Shown here piece by piece: positions 26,993 through 37,219 of a stretch of 64,000 nucleotides of DNA (positions are counted from its first letter, which is position 1; each line of letters opens with the position of its first letter). A program made the position numbers and the translations under genes. Below the pieces are notes generated by a model, which worked only from the letters and a program-made list of their open reading frames with translations, was not told where the DNA came from and did no database searches. This stretch comes from Sphingosinicella microcystinivorans (GTDB taxonomy: Bacteria; Pseudomonadota; Alphaproteobacteria; Sphingomonadales; Sphingomonadaceae): NCBI RefSeq assembly GCF_027941835.1, contig NZ_CP116005.1, positions 2,495,501 through 2,559,500 on the forward strand, read 5' to 3'.

Positions 26993-27086
26993 GGCCTGTG
27001 CGCACGCGCGCATGGGCTTGCCGCGCATTGTTTCACCTGCGTAAACCCACGCGATTCAGCGAAAATCCACGTGGAAAATATCAAAT

Positions 27087-27122
27087 CCCATAAATTCCCA
27101 TTGAAACCCATGAAATACCCAT
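27087..27122 (-). promoter_or_regulatory. MraZ-box array (four ATGGG repeats)
   Basis: CCCAT at 27087, 27097, 27107 and 27118, read on the minus strand as four ATGGG units with 10, 10 and 11 bp steps. MraZ is known to bind TGGG-containing direct repeats with 5-base spacers ahead of its own gene. They lie 116-151 bp upstream of mraZ, so autoregulation of the whole cluster is likely. Confidence 0.75.
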
Positions 27123-27237
27123 GATACTCCGTTTTCCACAGGGGAGCGGGGATTCAGCCCTCGGTACTGGCCTAGCGCGTTAGCCTTCCCGGCTTTCGCG
27201 GCCGGGGATTGCATTGCCCGCCGATTGAGAGCCGCGC

Positions 27238-27711
27238 GTGAAACGGGAACTGTTCAAGGGGTTTGCGATCAACGCAGTCGACGCCAAGGGTCGGCTGTCG
27301 ATCCCTGCCGGCTACCGTTCCACCATCGAAGCGCGCTCCGCCGTGAAGGAAGTGACCCTGTCCCTGCGGTTCGAGCCGAACCACATCCGCGCCTACGACG
27401 AGTTCTACAACGACTTCGTCTACCAGCAGATCGAGCGCCGGTTCGCGCCGGAGCAGGAGGCGGAACGCGCTGCCGCGCTGCAACGCGAGTTCAGCTTCGT
27501 CGAGCCGCTTCCCTACGACGCCAACGGGCGGATCATGCTCCCCGCCGCCACCCGCGAGGCCGCCGGAATCGACCGGCTCGCCTGCTTCATCGCGTTCGCC
27601 GACTATTTCGAGATCTGGGACCCGAAGGCGCTGCTCGCCTCCGACCGCGCCGACCCCGCCACGGTCTTCCATGTCCGCAATCTCCTGAAAGAGCGCGGGG
27701 AGGCCGCATGA
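27238..27711 (+). CDS. mraZ: MraZ transcriptional regulator of the division/cell-wall cluster
   Basis: Product of 157 aa with a GTG start. Two SpoVT/AbrB-like domains: residues 5-50 ([16 protein letters not shown]) and 80-130 ([20 protein letters not shown]), the duplicated DxxGRxxxP motif of MraZ. It forms ring-shaped oligomers that bind repeats upstream of its own gene, and four such repeats are present. First gene of the dcw cluster; its end overlaps rsmH by 4 bases. Confidence 0.95.
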   Translation: MKRELFKGFAINAVDAKGRLSIPAGYRSTIEARSAVKEVTLSLRFEPNHIRAYDEFYNDFVYQQIERRFAPEQEAERAAALQREFSFVEPLPYDANGRIMLPAATREAAGIDRLACFIAFADYFEIWDPKALLASDRADPATVFHVRNLLKERGEAA

Positions 27712-28652
27712 CGGCCGCGCCCCACATCCCCGTGCTTCTGGACGCCGTGCTTGCCGGGATTTCCCCGATCCCCGGCGCGCGCGTCGTCGACGGCACGTTC
27801 GGCGCCGGCGGCTACACGAAGGCGGTGCTCGCGGCGGGCGCGGCGCATGTCTATGCGTTCGACCGCGATCCGGCCGCTGTCGCGGGCGGCGCGGCGCTCG
27901 CGGTCGCCAATGCGGACCGGCTGACGCTGATCGGCGAACGCTTCTCGCTGATGGACCGCGCGCTCGCGGCGCGCGGCGTTTCGACCGTGGACGCCATCAT
28001 GCTCGACATCGGCGTCTCGTCGATGCAGATCGACCAGGCGGCGCGGGGCTTCTCGTTCCAGGCCGACGGCCCGCTCGACATGCGCATGTCGGGCGAGGGG
28101 CCGAGTGCCGCGGACCTCGTGAACACGATGGACGAGGCGGCGCTTGCCGACATCCTCTACCGCTACGGCGAGGAGCCGCGCTCCCGCCGCGTCGCGGGCC
28201 ACATCGTGGCGGCGCGGCCGATCGCGCGGACGGGCGAACTCGCCGCCGTCGTCCGCAAGGCGCTCGGGCACCGGCCGGGCGCGCCCAAGGACCCGGCGAC
28301 GCGCACGTTCCAGGCGCTGCGCATCGCGGTGAACGACGAACTCGGCGAGCTCGACGCGGGCCTGCGCGCCGCCGAACGCCTGCTGCGGCCGGGCGGACGG
28401 CTCGCCGTAGTGAGTTTCCACAGTCTCGAGGACAGGGCGGTGAAGCGCTTCCTGCGCACGCGCAGCGGGGGAGACCCGCAGGGCTCGCGCCACCTGCCCG
28501 AGGCGCGGATCGGGGGGTCCGCGCCGACTTTCCGGGCGGCGAAGGCCGTCCGTCCCGACGCGGCGGAGATCGCCGCGAACCCGCGCGCCCGCTCGGCGAC
28601 ACTTCGCATCGGCACGCGCACCGATGCCCCCGCATGGAAGGATGACGCATGA
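27708..28652 (+). CDS. rsmH: 16S rRNA (cytosine(1402)-N4)-methyltransferase
   Basis: Product of 314 aa (MraW). It methylates N4 of C1402 in 16S rRNA in the decoding centre. SAM-binding loop [16 protein letters not shown] at about 20-35; family motifs [26 protein letters not shown] and [16 protein letters not shown]. The ATGA overlaps at both ends place it in the translationally coupled start of the dcw cluster. Confidence 0.97.
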   Translation: MTAAPHIPVLLDAVLAGISPIPGARVVDGTFGAGGYTKAVLAAGAAHVYAFDRDPAAVAGGAALAVANADRLTLIGERFSLMDRALAARGVSTVDAIMLDIGVSSMQIDQAARGFSFQADGPLDMRMSGEGPSAADLVNTMDEAALADILYRYGEEPRSRRVAGHIVAARPIARTGELAAVVRKALGHRPGAPKDPATRTFQALRIAVNDELGELDAGLRAAERLLRPGGRLAVVSFHSLEDRAVKRFLRTRSGGDPQGSRHLPEARIGGSAPTFRAAKAVRPDAAEIAANPRARSATLRIGTRTDAPAWKDDA

Positions 28653-29173
28653 TCCGCTCGCTTGGCTCCGCCGGTCTCGCACTCGTGACGCTGGGCGCGG
28701 GCCTCGGCCTCTATCTCGTCAGCTACAGCGTGGGCGCCGAGCGCAGCGGCATCGCGAAGCTTGAACGGCGGATCGCCACCGACCGCCGCGACATCCGCGC
28801 GCTGGAGGCGGAGCTTCGCGTCCGCTCCAACCTGCCGCAGCTCGAGCGCTGGAACGCCTCGGCGCTGGCGCTCGGCGCGCCGAAGGCGGGGCAGATTCTC
28901 GAAAGCGAGGTGCAGCTCGCCAGCCTCGTGCGGCCGCACCAGCCGGACGCGATGCCGAAGGCGGACGTGCGGCTCGCCAGGGTCGAGCTGCCGGCGCCGG
29001 TGCCCGCCGCGGAGCGCGTGCAGGTCGCATCGGCGGACTCCGCGCCCCGGCCGAAGCTGCCGGTGCTGCGCGAGCGCGCGGAGCCGGGCCTGTTCTCGGC
29101 GGGCTTCGTGGCCGAGATCGACGCCGCAGCGGACGAAGAGCGCGCGTCGCTGACCCGCGTGGCGCTGCGGTGA
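28649..29173 (+). CDS. ftsL: cell division protein FtsL
   Basis: Product of 174 aa. One membrane helix at about 7-28 followed by a heptad-rich coiled coil (about 33-62, [23 protein letters not shown]), the FtsL layout that pairs with FtsB and FtsQ in the divisome. The C-terminal tail of roughly 80 residues, rich in Pro, Ala and Glu, makes it longer than E. coli FtsL (121 aa). Identification rests on topology and its place between rsmH and ftsI, since FtsL sequences diverge widely. Confidence 0.85.
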   Translation: MIRSLGSAGLALVTLGAGLGLYLVSYSVGAERSGIAKLERRIATDRRDIRALEAELRVRSNLPQLERWNASALALGAPKAGQILESEVQLASLVRPHQPDAMPKADVRLARVELPAPVPAAERVQVASADSAPRPKLPVLRERAEPGLFSAGFVAEIDAAADEERASLTRVALR

Positions 29174-30870
29174 GCCCAGCCGCGCAGCGCCAGCTTCGAA
29201 TCCAGCTTGCCGGAAAGCGGCAGGCTCAGCTTGCGCGGTCGCGGCAACGGCTGATGATCGGCATCATGCTGTTCACCGCGCTGGTGGGCATCATCGGGCT
29301 CCGGCTCGCCGACCTTTCGCTCACGGGTTCGGGAAGCGCGGTCGCGGCGACGCGGCCGGTCGCGTTCGCGCCGCCGCGCGCCGACATCGTGGACCGCAAC
29401 GGGGCCGACCTCGCCACCACCTTCGACGCCTTCGCGCTCGCGGTGCGGCCGCACGCGGTGGTGGGCGATCCCGAGGTGCTGGCGCGCCGGATCGCGAAGA
29501 TTCTCGGCCGCCCGAGCGCGCTGCCGATCTACAAGGAAGTCACCCACCACGGCAAATACCGCTACATCCAGCGGCGCATCCTTCCCGCCGAGGCGAAGGC
29601 GATCAACGCCATCGGCGAGCCGGGGCTGGTGCTGGAGCGCGAGCAGGAGCGCATCTACCCCAACCAGTTCCTCGCCGCGCACGTCATCGGCTACACCAAC
29701 GTCGACGGGATCGGGCAGGCGGGCATGGAGCGCGCCTATCAGGACCGGCTGACCGACCCCGGGATGCGCGACAAGCCGCTCGAACTCGCCATCGACGCGC
29801 GCGTGCAGCACGCGGTGGAAAGCGAGCTTCAGGCCGCGATGGCGAGGCACAGCGCCATCGGCGCGTCGGGCGTGGTGATGGACGTGCACACGGGCGAGGT
29901 GCTGGCGCTCGCCTCGCTTCCCGAGCTCAATCCGAACAAGGCGGGCGCCGTCACCCCCGAGGCGCTCTTCAACCGCGCGACGATGGGCGTCTACGAACTC
30001 GGATCGACGTTCAAGGCGATCACGATGGGCATGGCGCTCGATACCGGCGTCGTCACCTCGATGGCGCAGAAGTACGACGCGACGCACCCCTTGCAGATGG
30101 GGCGCTTCCGCATCCGCGACGACCATCCCAAGGCGCGCTGGATGACGATTCCCGAGATCTTCATGTACTCCTCGAACATCGGCACCGCGCAGATCGCGCA
30201 GCAGATCGGCTCCGCGCGGCAGCAGGAATTCCTGAAGGAACTGGGGTTCCTGGAACCCGCCGAGATCGAACTCAAGGAGCGTGGACGCACGCTCTATCCG
30301 GTACACTGGGGCGAACTTGCGACGATGACCGTCAGCTACGGCCACGGCATCGCGGTCACGCCCCTCCATCTTGCCAGTGCCTATGCGGCACTCGTCAACG
30401 GCGGCGTCTGGAGGCCCGCCACGCTTCTGAAGGTTCAAGGCGGAGGGGTCGGGAAGGGCCGCCGTGTCTTCAGCGAGGAAGCGTCGCGGACAATGCGGGC
30501 AATGCTGCGTCTCGTGGTGACGCATGGCACTGGCAAGCAGGCCGAAGCACCCGGTTATCGGGTGGGCGGCAAGACCGGCACGGCGGAGAAGCCGGACGGC
30601 GGCCGCTACAACCGCAACGCGATGGTGACGACCTTCGCCGGGGTGTTCCCGATGGACGACCCGAAGTATGTCGTCGTCGCCATGCTCGACGAGCCGAAGG
30701 GCACCAAGGAGACCTACGGTTTCCGCGGCGCGGGCTGGAACGCCGCGCCGGTCGTCTCGAAGGTCGTCAGCCGCATCGCGCCCGTGCTCGGCGTCGCGCC
30801 GAGCGACGTGCGCGACGTCGATCTCAACCCCCTCCTGGCGCATGTCCAGGGCAAGCAGCCGACCGGATAG
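29170..30870 (+). CDS. ftsI: peptidoglycan D,D-transpeptidase FtsI (PBP3)
   Basis: Product of 566 aa, GTG start overlapping the ftsL stop by 4 bases. A short cytoplasmic tail and a membrane helix at about 28-47, a PBP dimer domain, then the transpeptidase domain with all three active-site motifs: SxxK in LGSTFK, SxN in YSSN, and KTGTAEK. It crosslinks septal peptidoglycan with FtsW. Three bases separate it from murE. Confidence 0.96.
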   Translation: MSPAAQRQLRIQLAGKRQAQLARSRQRLMIGIMLFTALVGIIGLRLADLSLTGSGSAVAATRPVAFAPPRADIVDRNGADLATTFDAFALAVRPHAVVGDPEVLARRIAKILGRPSALPIYKEVTHHGKYRYIQRRILPAEAKAINAIGEPGLVLEREQERIYPNQFLAAHVIGYTNVDGIGQAGMERAYQDRLTDPGMRDKPLELAIDARVQHAVESELQAAMARHSAIGASGVVMDVHTGEVLALASLPELNPNKAGAVTPEALFNRATMGVYELGSTFKAITMGMALDTGVVTSMAQKYDATHPLQMGRFRIRDDHPKARWMTIPEIFMYSSNIGTAQIAQQIGSARQQEFLKELGFLEPAEIELKERGRTLYPVHWGELATMTVSYGHGIAVTPLHLASAYAALVNGGVWRPATLLKVQGGGVGKGRRVFSEEASRTMRAMLRLVVTHGTGKQAEAPGYRVGGKTGTAEKPDGGRYNRNAMVTTFAGVFPMDDPKYVVVAMLDEPKGTKETYGFRGAGWNAAPVVSKVVSRIAPVLGVAPSDVRDVDLNPLLAHVQGKQPTG

Positions 30871-30873
30871 GGA

Positions 30874-32289
30874 ATGCGCCTCAAGGATTTCGCGGACAGC
30901 GGCAGCGATGCGATCGTCACGGGCTTCGCGATCGACCACAGGAAGGTCGCGCCCGGCACGATCTTCGGCGCGTTCCGCGGCACGCGCTTCAACGGCGAGG
31001 ATTTCATCGCTGAGGCGGTGAAGTTCGGCGCGGTGGCGGTGGTCGCCCGGCCGGACGCGAAGGTCGAGGGCGCGCTCCACATCGCGGACGCCGAGCCGCG
31101 CCGCCGCTTCGCGGCGCTGGCGGCGAAGTTCTTCGCGCCGTTCCCGGCGACGACGGTCGCGGTGACGGGCACCAACGGCAAGACCTCGACGGCGGAGCTG
31201 ACGCGCCAGCTCTGGCGCATGGCGGGGCATGTGTCGGCGTCGATCGGCACGCTCGGCGTCACCACGGCCGACGACCAGGTCTCCACCGGCCTCACCACGC
31301 CCGACGTGGTGACGTTCCTGTCGAACATGGCGGGGCTGGCGCGCGAGGGGGTGACGCACGCGAGCTTCGAGGCGTCGAGCCACGGCCTCGCGCAGTACCG
31401 CACGGAGGGCCTGCCGGTCCGCGCCGGGGCGTTCACGAACCTCAGCCGCGATCATCTCGACTACCACGAGACGATGGAGGCCTATCTCGAGGCGAAACTG
31501 CGGCTGTTCACCGAGGTCACGGACGGCGACGGGACTGCGGTGATCTGGGCCGACGACCCGGTTTCGGAGCGCGTGATCGGCGTGGCCCGGTCGCGCGGGC
31601 TCAAGGTGCTGACGGTCGGCACGAAGGGCGAGACGCTGCGCCTCGTCTCGCGCACGCCGAACCAGCTCGGCCAGACGCTGATGATCGAAGTGGACGGTAC
31701 GACGCGGAAGGTCGAGCTGCCGCTGATCGGCGCCTATCAGGCGGCGAACGCGCTGGTCGCGGCGGGGCTGGTGATCGCGACCGGCGGCGACGCGGCAACG
31801 ACGCTCGGGCATCTGTCGCGGCTGGTGCCCGTGAGAGGCCGGCTGGAGCGCGCGGCGCTGACGCGCGCGGGCGCGCCGATCTACGTCGACTACGCGCACA
31901 CGCCGGACGCGATCCGCGCCGCGATCGAGGCGCTGCGCCCGCACGCGAAGGAGCGCCTGCATATCGTGTTCGGCGCGGGCGGCGACCGCGACAAGGGCAA
32001 GCGGCCGGAGATGGGCAGGGTCGCTACCGACCTCGCCGACGCCGTTTACGTGACCGACGACAATCCGCGCTCCGAGGACCCGGCGACGATCCGCGCCGAG
32101 ATCATGGCGGCGGCGCCGGGCGCGACCGAGATCGGGGACAGGCGCAGCGCCATCGCGGCGGCGATCGCGGCGGCGGGCGCGGGCGACATCGTGCTCATCG
32201 CGGGCAAGGGGCATGAGCAGGGACAGATCGTCGGAGACCGCATCCTGCCGTTCGACGATGTCGCGGTCGCGCGCGAGTGCGCGGCATGA
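30874..32289 (+). CDS. murE: UDP-MurNAc-L-Ala-D-Glu:meso-DAP ligase
   Basis: Product of 471 aa. It adds the third residue to the peptidoglycan stem peptide. ATP loop TVAVTGTNGKTSTAEL; FEASSHGLAQ; central-domain DYAHTPDA; and DNPRSEDP, whose DNPR motif marks meso-diaminopimelate specificity, as expected for a Gram-negative. Overlaps murF by 4 bases. Confidence 0.97.
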   Translation: MRLKDFADSGSDAIVTGFAIDHRKVAPGTIFGAFRGTRFNGEDFIAEAVKFGAVAVVARPDAKVEGALHIADAEPRRRFAALAAKFFAPFPATTVAVTGTNGKTSTAELTRQLWRMAGHVSASIGTLGVTTADDQVSTGLTTPDVVTFLSNMAGLAREGVTHASFEASSHGLAQYRTEGLPVRAGAFTNLSRDHLDYHETMEAYLEAKLRLFTEVTDGDGTAVIWADDPVSERVIGVARSRGLKVLTVGTKGETLRLVSRTPNQLGQTLMIEVDGTTRKVELPLIGAYQAANALVAAGLVIATGGDAATTLGHLSRLVPVRGRLERAALTRAGAPIYVDYAHTPDAIRAAIEALRPHAKERLHIVFGAGGDRDKGKRPEMGRVATDLADAVYVTDDNPRSEDPATIRAEIMAAAPGATEIGDRRSAIAAAIAAAGAGDIVLIAGKGHEQGQIVGDRILPFDDVAVARECAA

Positions 32290-33653
32290 GCTTGTGGACG
32301 GCGGCCGAGATCGCGGACGCCACCGGCGGCACCACGCACGGCGACTTCTCCACCGAGGGGGTGACGTTCGATTCGCGCGAGGTCATCGGCGGCGAGCTGT
32401 TCGTCGCGATGAAGGGCGAGACGACGGACGGCCACCGCTTCGTTGAAAGCGCGCACGAGAAGGGCGCGGCCGGATTCCTCGTCAGCGAGGATTGCGCGTA
32501 TCCGCATGTGCGCGTGGCCGACGGGTTCGCGGCGTTGCAGGCGCTCGGACGCGCGGGGCGCGAACGGGTGGGCGCCATGATCGTGGGCGTCACCGGCAGC
32601 GTCGGCAAGACGAGCGTGAAGGAAGCGCTGCGCCATGCGTTCCAGGAGATCGAGCCCGAGCACACGCACTGGTCGGTGAAGAGCTACAACAACCACACCG
32701 GCGTCCCGCTCAGCCTCGCGCGGATGCCGGGGGACACGCGGCTCGCCGTGTTCGAGATGGGCATGAACCACGCGGGCGAACTCGCGGCGCTCACGCGGCT
32801 GGTGCGGCCGCACGTCGCCGTGGTGACGTGGGTCACGTCCGCGCACCTCGCTTTCTTCGACAGCGAGGAGGCCATCGCCGACGCCAAGGGCGAGATCTTC
32901 GAAGGGCTGGAGCCGGGCGGGGTCGCCGTGCTGCCGTTCGACAGCGCCCACTACGCCCGTTTGCGCGCGAAGGCGGAGCGGCACGCGGCGCGCATCCTCA
33001 GCTTCGGCAGCGGCGCGGGCGCCGACGTGCGTGCGCTCCAGTCGGCGAGCGATGCGGATGGTTCGACGGTGATCGCCGATGTCGCGGGAAACCGGGTCGC
33101 GTACCGGGTGCCGCTTCCCGGCGCGCACTGGATCGCGAACAGCCTCGCCGTGCTCGCGGCGGCGCACGCGGCGGGCGTCGATCTCGCCGCCGCGGCGCTC
33201 GGCCTGTCGCAGATGCAGGGTTTGGAAGGGCGCGGCGCGCAGTACCGGATCGCCGCGAAGGGCGGCGAGGCGCTGCTGATCGACGAGAGCTACAACGCCA
33301 ACCCGGCCTCGATGGCGGCCTCGCTCGCCGTGCTCGGCGCCGCGAAGGCTTCGCGCCGCATCGTCGTGCTCGGGCCGATGCGCGAACTCGGCGATGCGAG
33401 CGAACGGCTGCACGCGGGCCTCGCGCCGCACGTCAGCGCGGCGAAAGTCGACGTGGCGGTGCTGGTGGGCGACGAAACGATTCCTCTCGCCGATGCGCTC
33501 CCTCGCGAAATCGCGGTGGTTCGCGTAAGCGACGCCGCCGGTGCCCGCGCGGCGCTTTCGGACATCATCGCCGCCGGCGACGCCATCCTGCTCAAGGCTT
33601 CGAACAGCGTCGGGCTCGGGCGGGTCGCCGGTGCGCTGCGGGGGATCAACTGA
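32286..33653 (+). CDS. murF: UDP-MurNAc-tripeptide:D-Ala-D-Ala ligase
   Basis: Product of 455 aa. It adds D-Ala-D-Ala to the stem peptide. ATP loop [31 protein letters not shown], and [11 protein letters not shown] are MurF hallmarks. I chose the ATG at 32286 (4-base overlap with murE); an in-frame GTG 9 bases earlier is less likely. One base separates its stop from the mraY start. Confidence 0.96.
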   Translation: MSLWTAAEIADATGGTTHGDFSTEGVTFDSREVIGGELFVAMKGETTDGHRFVESAHEKGAAGFLVSEDCAYPHVRVADGFAALQALGRAGRERVGAMIVGVTGSVGKTSVKEALRHAFQEIEPEHTHWSVKSYNNHTGVPLSLARMPGDTRLAVFEMGMNHAGELAALTRLVRPHVAVVTWVTSAHLAFFDSEEAIADAKGEIFEGLEPGGVAVLPFDSAHYARLRAKAERHAARILSFGSGAGADVRALQSASDADGSTVIADVAGNRVAYRVPLPGAHWIANSLAVLAAAHAAGVDLAAAALGLSQMQGLEGRGAQYRIAAKGGEALLIDESYNANPASMAASLAVLGAAKASRRIVVLGPMRELGDASERLHAGLAPHVSAAKVDVAVLVGDETIPLADALPREIAVVRVSDAAGARAALSDIIAAGDAILLKASNSVGLGRVAGALRGIN

Positions 33654-33654
33654 C

Positions 33655-34725
33655 ATGCTCTATATTCTTGCAGAAGCGCTCGACTTCCCCGGCATCCTGA
33701 ACCTGTTCCGCTACATCACGTTCCGGTCGGGCGCGGCGGTGATCACCGCGCTCGCGATCGGCCTCGTCATCGGGCCGCGCATGATCGACTGGCTGCGCGT
33801 GAAGCAGGGCAAGGGCCAGCCGATCCGCGAGGACGGGCCTGCGAGCCATCTCCTGACCAAGCGCGGCACGCCGACGATGGGCGGGCTGATGATCCTCATC
33901 TCGCTCACCGTCTCGACATTGCTGTGGATGAACCTCGAGAACCCGTTCGTGTGGGCCTGCCTGTTCGTGACGCTGGGTTTCGGCGTGATCGGGTTTTCGG
34001 ACGATTATTCCAAGGTCTCCAAGGGCAGCCACAAGGGCGTTTCCGGGCGCACGCGGCTGCTGCTCGAATTCATCATCACGGGCATCGCCTGCTGGGCGAT
34101 CACCGACGTGACGGACACGCGGCTGTTCTTCCCGTTCACGAACTTCGGCCTCAACCTCGGGCCGTTCTACATCCTGTTCGCGGCCTTCATCGTCACCGGC
34201 TTCGGCAACGCCGTGAACCTGACGGACGGCCTCGACGGCCTCGCGACCATGCCGGTCATCATCGCCGCGCTCACCTTCGCGCTCATCGCCTATCTCGTCG
34301 GCAACATCCGGTTTTCCGATTATCTCGGCATCGTTTTCGTGAACGGCGCGGGCGATCTCACCGTGTTCCTCGGCGCGCTGATCGGCGCCTGCCTCGCCTT
34401 CCTCTGGTACAACGCGCCGCCCGCCGCCGTGTTCATGGGCGACACCGGCAGCCTCGCGCTCGGCGGGGCGCTCGGGTCGGTCGCGGTCGTCACCAACCAT
34501 GAAATCGTGCTGATCCTCGTCGGCGGGCTTTTCGTGCTGGAAACCGTCTCGGTGATCGTGCAGGTGGCGAGCTTCAAGCTCACCGGCAAACGCGTCTTCA
34601 AGATGGCTCCCATCCACCACCATTTCGAACAGCTCGGCTGGCCCGAATCGACCGTGGTCATCCGCTTCTGGATCGTCTCCATCGTGCTGGCGCTCGCCGG
34701 CCTTGCCACGCTGAAGCTCAGATGA
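33655..34725 (+). CDS. mraY: phospho-MurNAc-pentapeptide translocase MraY
   Basis: Product of 356 aa, about ten membrane segments. It transfers phospho-MurNAc-pentapeptide to undecaprenyl phosphate to make lipid I. Catalytic signatures: [40 protein letters not shown] and [13 protein letters not shown]. Start at 33655 gives the usual short periplasmic N terminus [13 protein letters not shown]. Confidence 0.97.
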   Translation: MLYILAEALDFPGILNLFRYITFRSGAAVITALAIGLVIGPRMIDWLRVKQGKGQPIREDGPASHLLTKRGTPTMGGLMILISLTVSTLLWMNLENPFVWACLFVTLGFGVIGFSDDYSKVSKGSHKGVSGRTRLLLEFIITGIACWAITDVTDTRLFFPFTNFGLNLGPFYILFAAFIVTGFGNAVNLTDGLDGLATMPVIIAALTFALIAYLVGNIRFSDYLGIVFVNGAGDLTVFLGALIGACLAFLWYNAPPAAVFMGDTGSLALGGALGSVAVVTNHEIVLILVGGLFVLETVSVIVQVASFKLTGKRVFKMAPIHHHFEQLGWPESTVVIRFWIVSIVLALAGLATLKLR

Positions 34726-36059
34726 TCAGCGCGCGCGCCTTCGCCGACAAGCATTATGCCGTCTTCGGCCTCGCCCGCACCGGGCTCAGCGTCGTCGCGG
34801 CCTTGCGGGCGGCGGGCGCGGCGGTGACGGTGTGGGACGACGACGCGAGAAAGCGCGCCGCCATCGAGGACACGCAGGTGCACGTCGCCGATCTCAATAC
34901 GGCGGACCTTTCCGCCTTCGACGGCATCGTCGTGTCGCCGGGCGTGCCGCTCAACACGCATCCGCTCGCCGCGCGCGCAGCGGCGGCGGGCGTGGCGGTG
35001 CTGGGCGACATCGAGCTGTTCGCGCACGCGCGCGCCGAGCTTCCGCCGCACAAGGTTGTCGGCATCACCGGCACCAACGGCAAGTCGACGACGACGGCGC
35101 TCATCCACCACATCCTTGCGCACGCGGGCGTGCCGACGACGATGGGCGGCAACATCGGCCTGCCGATCCTGTCGCAGGAGCCATTGCCGGAGGGCGGAGT
35201 CTACGTGCTGGAACTGTCCTCGTTCCAGATCGACCTGACGCAGAGCCTCGCCTGCGACGTGGCGATCCTCACCAACATCACGCCGGATCATCTCGACCGC
35301 TACGACGGCATGGCGGGCTATGCCGCGTCGAAGGAACGCCTGTTCGACATGCAGGCCGAGGGCGCGGCGGCGATCTTCCTCTCCGGCGACGACTACACGG
35401 CGGCGATCGCGAAGGGGCGCGGCGGCATTCCGGTGTCCTTCGATACGGTTCCGGCCGAGGGCGTCTCGCTGGTGGACGGTGCCGCGTACATCGACGGCAA
35501 GGCGCTCGGCAGCCAGGCGGACTGGCCCGCGCTCGCCGGGCCGCACAACGCTGAGAACGCGGTCGCGGCCATCGCGGCGGCACGTGTGCTCGGCCTCGAT
35601 GCCGATGCGATCCGGGCGGGCCTCGAAACCTATCCGGGCCTGCCGCACCGCATGGAGCGCGTCGCGGAGATGGGCGGCGTGCTCTACGTGAACGACAGCA
35701 AGGCGACGAACCCGACCTCGACCGCGCCCGCGCTCGCCGCCTATCCCGCGATCCACTGGATCGTCGGCGGGCGGCGCAAGACCGACGAGCTCGACGCCTG
35801 CATGCCGTATCTCGGCCACGTGCGCGCCGCCTACGTGATCGGCGAGGCGGAGACGGTCTACGCGCACCTGCTCGGCGCGCACATTCCCGTGGTGCGGGCG
35901 GGCACGGTCGCGCGCGCGACGCAGCTTGCCGCGGGCGCCGCGAAGCCGGGCGAGGTGGTGCTGCTGTCTCCCGCCTGCGCGTCCTACGACCAGTTCCGGG
36001 ATTTCGAACAGCGCGGCGACGCCTTCAAGGGCGCAGTGCAGGAGCTCGGCAAGGCATGA
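34722..36059 (+). CDS. murD: UDP-MurNAc-L-Ala:D-Glu ligase
   Basis: Product of 445 aa. It adds D-Glu to UDP-MurNAc-Ala. N-terminal UDP-binding region ([15 protein letters not shown]), ATP loop [32 protein letters not shown] and the C-terminal VNDSKATNP. Coupled by 4-base overlaps to mraY and ftsW. Confidence 0.97.
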   Translation: MISARAFADKHYAVFGLARTGLSVVAALRAAGAAVTVWDDDARKRAAIEDTQVHVADLNTADLSAFDGIVVSPGVPLNTHPLAARAAAAGVAVLGDIELFAHARAELPPHKVVGITGTNGKSTTTALIHHILAHAGVPTTMGGNIGLPILSQEPLPEGGVYVLELSSFQIDLTQSLACDVAILTNITPDHLDRYDGMAGYAASKERLFDMQAEGAAAIFLSGDDYTAAIAKGRGGIPVSFDTVPAEGVSLVDGAAYIDGKALGSQADWPALAGPHNAENAVAAIAAARVLGLDADAIRAGLETYPGLPHRMERVAEMGGVLYVNDSKATNPTSTAPALAAYPAIHWIVGGRRKTDELDACMPYLGHVRAAYVIGEAETVYAHLLGAHIPVVRAGTVARATQLAAGAAKPGEVVLLSPACASYDQFRDFEQRGDAFKGAVQELGKA

Positions 36060-37219
36060 GCACGCCCCTCGGACGCGCGGACAAGACGCTTCTCGGTCGC
36101 TGGTTCTGGACCATCGACCGTCCGCTGCTCGCGCTCGTGCTCGTGCTGATCGGCATCGGGCTGATCGCCGTGGCGGCCGCGTCGCCCGCGGCGGCGCACC
36201 GCTATTCGGGCGGCAGCGTCCGGCTCGACGACATGTTCTATTTCAAGCGGCAGCTCTTCTGGGTGCTGCTCGGCGTGCCGGTGATGCTCGGCGTCTCGAT
36301 GCTGACGGTGCCGTGGGCGAAACGCCTGTCGCTGATCGGCACGCTGGCATTCATCGCCGCGCTCGCCGCCGTGCCGTTCTTCGGCGTGGAGGCGAACGGC
36401 GCGGTGCGCTGGCTCAATCTCGGCGGCTTCCAGTTGCAGCCGTCCGAATTCCTGAAGCCGCTGTTCGCCGTGACGACGGCGTGGGTGCTCGCCTCGCGCT
36501 TCGACGACGGCGACGTGCCCGCGCTCAGCGTCTCGTGCGGGCTGCTCGTGCTCGTCGTCGCCTTCCTCGTCATGCAGCCCGACATCGGCCAGTCGGCGCT
36601 GTTCATCGGCGTCTGGCTGGTGCAGGCCGTGCTGGCGGGCATGAGCTTCGCGATCCTCGGCATCGTGATCGTGGCGGGCGTCGCGGCGCTCGTCGTCGCG
36701 TACCTGTTCGTGCCGCACGTCACCAGCCGCATCGACCGCTTCCTCACCGGCGACGGCGACACCTACCAGATCGACAAGGCGCTCGACGGCTTCCGCGCGG
36801 GCGGGCTGTTCGGCGCCGGGCCGGGCGAGGGACAGAACAAGTTCTCGCTGCCCGAGCCGCACACCGACTACATCTTCTCCGTGATCGGCGAGGAGTTCGG
36901 CGCCATCGCCTGCGCCGCCATCGCCGTGCTGTTCCTCGCCATGATCGTGCGCGTGCTGCTCCAGCTTCTGGAGGAGGACGACCCGTTCGTGTTCCTCGGC
37001 GCGGCGGGGCTCATCACGCAGATCGGCGGGCAGGCGATGATCAACATCGGCGTGAACCTGAACCTGCTGCCGTCCAAGGGCATGACGCTGCCGTTCATCA
37101 GCCACGGCGGCTCGTCGTTCCTCGCGCTGTCGATGGGCATGGGGCTGCTGCTGGCGCTCACGCGGCGCAACCGCTTCCTCAAGTCCTCGCCCTACGTGCC
37201 GCGGGGCCGCACGGCATGA
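36056..37219 (+). CDS. ftsW: septal peptidoglycan glycosyltransferase FtsW
   Basis: Product of 387 aa, SEDS family with about ten membrane helices. It polymerises lipid II at the septum with FtsI. Motifs: VRWLNLGGFQLQPSEFLKP, the long loop with GEGQNKFSLPEPHTDYIFS, and GMTLPFISHGGSSFLAL near the C terminus. 4-base overlaps with murD and murG. Confidence 0.96.
   Translation: MSTPLGRADKTLLGRWFWTIDRPLLALVLVLIGIGLIAVAAASPAAAHRYSGGSVRLDDMFYFKRQLFWVLLGVPVMLGVSMLTVPWAKRLSLIGTLAFIAALAAVPFFGVEANGAVRWLNLGGFQLQPSEFLKPLFAVTTAWVLASRFDDGDVPALSVSCGLLVLVVAFLVMQPDIGQSALFIGVWLVQAVLAGMSFAILGIVIVAGVAALVVAYLFVPHVTSRIDRFLTGDGDTYQIDKALDGFRAGGLFGAGPGEGQNKFSLPEPHTDYIFSVIGEEFGAIACAAIAVLFLAMIVRVLLQLLEEDDPFVFLGAAGLITQIGGQAMINIGVNLNLLPSKGMTLPFISHGGSSFLALSMGMGLLLALTRRNRFLKSSPYVPRGRTA

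Larger units (their letters stand above)
26938..27237. promoter_or_regulatory. 300-bp non-coding control region upstream of the dcw cluster
   Basis: No gene seen. It is AT-richer than its surroundings from about 26970 to 27140. It holds a perfect DnaA box (26984), a TCCACGTGGA palindrome (27066-27075), four CCCAT repeats with a 10-11 bp period (27087-27122), a DnaA-box-like TTTTCCACA (27132) and two GANTC methylation sites (27053, 27151). I could not place a -35/-10 pair with confidence. Confidence 0.7.

Noticed and set aside
26984-27140. Replication origin at the DnaA boxes upstream of mraZ
   Set aside because: Only two good boxes, no AT-rich unwinding element of the expected size, and no dnaA, hemE or parAB neighbours.
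28723-32214. Very long open reading frame on the minus strand across ftsL, ftsI and murE (over 1,100 codons)
   Set aside because: It is antisense to well-conserved genes, its protein is dominated by Arg, Ala, Asp and His with no recognisable domain, and such frames are common in GC-rich DNA where stop codons are rare opposite coding sequence.
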